64,000 bases of DNA, from positions 434,001-498,000 of the forward strand of contig NZ_CP108036.1 of NCBI RefSeq assembly GCF_036170895.1, read 5' to 3'. The position numbers and the translations under genes are program-made. Source of the DNA: Streptomyces erythrochromogenes. GTDB lineage: Bacteria > Actinomycetota > Actinomycetes > Streptomycetales > Streptomycetaceae. The stretch's first letter is position 1. Each line of letters begins with the position of its first letter. Shown one piece after another: positions 61,885-64,000 of the stretch. The notes beneath the pieces are model-generated. The model did not search any database and was not told the DNA's origin. It was given only the letters and a program-made list of their open reading frames with translations.

Positions 61885-62619
61885 ATGTCCGCAGCTCCGG
61901 CCGGTCCGCCGGTCCCGTCCCCGGATGCCGGGCCCGTCGTCACGGGCCGACGGCTGCGCTCGGCCGTGGGCCTGGCCATCGCGCTGACCGTGCTGTTCGT
62001 GCTGTCCATCGGGTGCAGCGCGTACGCCGTGTACGCGGACTGGACCACGCACGCGGTCATGGGGCGGCTTCTCTCGGACCCCGGTGCGATCGGCGATGCC
62101 GAACTGGGCGACAGCGAAAGTCTGTTCCTCCTGGCCTCCTCGGTCCAGACCAGGGCCTTGATCCTCGCGTGCGTCGTGTTCATCGTCTGGTTCCACGTGG
62201 TGCGCACGAACGCCGCAGTGTTCGCGCAAGGCGCGGACCAGCTCGCATCCCGTGTGGCGGTCGGTGCCCGGTCCGTACCGCTGGCCAACCTCTGGCTGCC
62301 GTACCGGATCGCGGCGACCACCTGGGTGTCGAGCAGGCCCCTCGGGGCGGACGACGGCTCCCGGCGGTTCCCGTCGACGCTGGTCAACGTCTGGTGGGGC
62401 GCCTTCGCGGCGGCCCGGGTCCTGGGGTGGTGCGGGGGCATGGCCTACAGCCTCGCCCAGAGCCCCGGCGCCGTTCGCTACGCGGTCACGACCATGCTGG
62501 TGGGGGACGTCCTCGACATCGTGGCCGCCGTCCTCGCACCGCTCTTCGTCCTCAGGCTGACGGCCATGCAGCGCGCCAGGTCCGCCCAGAGTCCCGCCGT
62601 CGCAGCGGTGCGGCTGTAG
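61885..62619 (+). CDS. DUF4328 membrane protein
   Basis: 244 residues from ATG 61885. After a Pro-rich leader there are four or so membrane helices (near residues 28-50, 90-108, 165-185 and 195-220). The family signature is HVVRTNAAVFAQGADQLASRV followed by LANLWLPYRIAATTWVSS, as in DUF4328 proteins, common in Streptomyces; function unknown. It stands alone. Confidence 0.8.
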   Translation: MSAAPAGPPVPSPDAGPVVTGRRLRSAVGLAIALTVLFVLSIGCSAYAVYADWTTHAVMGRLLSDPGAIGDAELGDSESLFLLASSVQTRALILACVVFIVWFHVVRTNAAVFAQGADQLASRVAVGARSVPLANLWLPYRIAATTWVSSRPLGADDGSRRFPSTLVNVWWGAFAAARVLGWCGGMAYSLAQSPGAVRYAVTTMLVGDVLDIVAAVLAPLFVLRLTAMQRARSAQSPAVAAVRL

Positions 62620-62633
62620 CTGTAGCTGTCCGC

Positions 62634-62816
62634 TCAGGCGGCCGGGACGACCGAGGCGCGCATGGCAGCGGCCCATTCCTGGAGCAGGGCGGCGTGGCGG
62701 ATGCGCTCCGCGTCGGAGAGGCGGCCTTCGGCGCGCGCGAAGAGACAGCGGATGTCGGCGTTGATCTCGGCGAGGGTGCGTTCGGGGGCCGGGCGGTCGT
62801 CAGGGGTCGGGCTCAC
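62634..62816 (-). CDS. Small hypothetical protein
   Basis: 60 residues from GTG 62816. Soluble, charged, two helices likely (APERTLAEINADIRCLFARA, SDAERIRHAALLQEWAAAM). The sequence TACTCTTGATCAC directly before GTG has no ribosome site and suggests a leaderless transcript with TACTCT as a -10-like element. No family recognised. Confidence 0.65.
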   Translation of the reverse strand: MSPTPDDRPAPERTLAEINADIRCLFARAEGRLSDAERIRHAALLQEWAAAMRASVVPAA

Positions 62817-62907
62817 GTGATCAAGAGTAGGGCCGGGGTCCGACAACCGTGGACCGTGTCCGGCATGCGGACGGCGGGTTCCGCCGTGGCGGACCGCCGT
62901 GGCGGGC

Positions 62908-64000
62908 TCATTCGGCGATCCGGGCGGCCCGGGACTGGAGGTAGCGGCGTTCCGGGGTGCTGAGGGTGAGGCCGGCGGCCTTCGCGTAGGCGTCGCGGGC
63001 CGCCGCCCGGTCGCCCGCCATCTCCAACAGGTGGGCCCGTACGGCTTCGAGGCGGTGGTGTCCGGCCAGGTGGTCGTCGTCGTCCAGCGCGGCGAGGAGG
63101 TCCAGGGCCCGGCGCGGTCCGTGCACCATGGCCACGGCGACCGCGTGGCCCAGGCGTTCCAGGGGGCCGGGGACCAGCCGGATGAGCACCTCGTAGAGGG
63201 CGAGGATCTCCGCCCAGTCGGTGTCCTCGTCGCTCGCCGACTCGTCGTGGACGGCGGCGATCGCGGCGCGCAGCTGGTACGGGCCGAGCGGCGTGCGGGT
63301 GAGGGCGTCGCTGACCAGCGCGACCCCTTCGGCGATGGCGTCCCGGTCCCAGCGGGTACGGTCCTGCTCCGCGAGCGGGACCAGGCTGCCGTCCGGCCCG
63401 GTACGGGCGGCGCGCCGGGCATCGGTGAGCAGCATCAGGGCCAGCAGCCCGGCCACCTCGCCGTCGTCCGGCAGCAGCGCGTGGACTGCGCGGGTCAGGC
63501 GGATCGCCTCGGTGGCGAGGTCGGCGCGTTGCAGTTCCCGGCCGGAGGTGGCCGTGTAGCCCTCGTTGAAGATGAGGTAGAGCACGTGGAGCACGTCGGC
63601 CAGCCGCGCCGCACGTTCCCGTTCCCGTTCCTGCTTCTGTTCGCGGTCGGCCGTGCCGGCGGGGGTGCCGAACGGCGACGGGGAGGTCTTGATACGCCGT
63701 TTCGCGCGGCTGATGCGCTGCGCCATGGTGGCTTCGGGAACGAGGAGCGCGCGGGCGATCTCGGCCGTGGTGAGGCCGCCCACGGCCCGCAGGGTGAGGG
63801 CGATCCGGCCCGCGGCGGGCAGGTCTGCACGACAGCAGAGGAAGAGCAGGGTGAGGGTGTCGTCCTCGGCGGGGGCACGGCCCTCCCCCGGTGGCGGCGC
63901 CACGAACTCGTCCCGCGGGGTCAGCGCCGCCGCCGTCTCCTCGCGCCGCCTGCGCGCGTCCTCGCTGCGCAGCTGGTCGGTGAGCCGGCGGGAGGCGACG
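62908..64000 (-). CDS. ECF42-type RNA polymerase sigma factor (partial, N-terminus beyond right edge)
   Basis: The window holds the last 363 or so residues. The frame is open from the right edge (SRRLTDQLRSEDARRRREE) through sigma region 4: FLCCRADLPAAGRIALTLRA, GLTTAEIARALLVPEATMAQRISRAKRRIK. It continues into a long C-terminal helical domain (DUF6596/TPR-like) with LHVLYLIFNEGYTATSG and ALYEVLIRLVPGPLERLGHAVAVAMVHG. This is the build of group ECF42 factors, usually downstream of a YCII/DGPF-domain gene that would lie beyond the edge here. Confidence 0.9.
   Translation of the reverse strand, partial: VASRRLTDQLRSEDARRRREETAAALTPRDEFVAPPPGEGRAPAEDDTLTLLFLCCRADLPAAGRIALTLRAVGGLTTAEIARALLVPEATMAQRISRAKRRIKTSPSPFGTPAGTADREQKQERERERAARLADVLHVLYLIFNEGYTATSGRELQRADLATEAIRLTRAVHALLPDDGEVAGLLALMLLTDARRAARTGPDGSLVPLAEQDRTRWDRDAIAEGVALVSDALTRTPLGPYQLRAAIAAVHDESASDEDTDWAEILALYEVLIRLVPGPLERLGHAVAVAMVHGPRRALDLLAALDDDDHLAGHHRLEAVRAHLLEMAGDRAAARDAYAKAAGLTLSTPERRYLQSRAARIAE

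Overview
The window is chromosomal DNA of a Streptomyces-type actinomycete. The base composition is very GC-rich, GTG and TTG starts are frequent, and many genes are typical of the genus: a rodlin, SigB/SigF-type sigma factor with STAS and ATPase partners, SpoIIE/PAS/GAF phosphatase, Pls/PosA-type NRPS-like protein, receptor-fused Ser/Thr kinases, and a PaaX-type regulator. No phage, plasmid, integrase or transposase gene was seen. One MITE-like element and several decayed genes show local remodelling. About sixty genes or gene remnants and one tRNA are supported.

Layout. 1-8.8 kb: a partial NRPS-like membrane protein, a DUF6328 protein and a HAD phosphatase (minus); a translationally coupled nucleotidyltransferase / BON-like / metallophosphoesterase trio (plus); then a stress sigma factor convergent with an ATPase-STAS pair. 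8.8-20.8 kb: Fur regulator divergent from katG, PaaX regulator, secreted phytase-like propeller protein, MHS-family permease, OmpR-type two-component system, a broken Ser/Thr kinase, an orphan TAXI binding lipoprotein and PhzF. 20.9-23.0 kb: the most interesting locus, a cyclodipeptide synthase overlapping a cytochrome P450. They closely resemble the Mycobacterium tuberculosis pair Rv2275 / CYP121 (cyclo-dityrosine to mycocyclosin) and are preceded by a long palindromic operator candidate. 23-33 kb: alpha/beta hydrolase and HTH regulator around a shared palindrome, a frameshifted secreted protein, an aminoglycoside phosphotransferase-like protein, a very large propeller-amidohydrolase, a methyltransferase, GNAT and serine hydrolase. 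33-41 kb: a MITE touching the end of a SpoIIE phosphatase, a YciO-type protein, and an operon of one lipoprotein and two kinase/periplasmic-binding-protein fusions.

41-64 kb: GH16-like hydrolase, RNase H, a SoxR-type regulator divergent from an MFS exporter across a SoxR-box-like site, cold-shock protein, initiator tRNA, an ECF sigma factor with a membrane partner, PIG-V-like mannosyltransferase, and LysR divergent from an unusual secreted protein carrying both an M4 and an M28 metallopeptidase domain. These are followed by a graveyard of permease, histidine kinase and response regulator remnants, an orphan rodlin, an acyl-AMP ligase beside an esterase remnant, SMI1/KNR4, DUF6924 and DUF4328 proteins, and an ECF42-type sigma factor cut by the right edge.

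How genes may work together. The CDPS and P450 should form a two-step cyclodipeptide pathway. The sigma factor, ATPase and STAS protein look like a partner-switching stress circuit. Fur-KatG and SoxR-MFS are two separate redox-response modules. The kinase/receptor operon looks like amino-acid-type ligand sensing coupled to protein phosphorylation. All functions are inferred from motifs read by eye; no database search was run.
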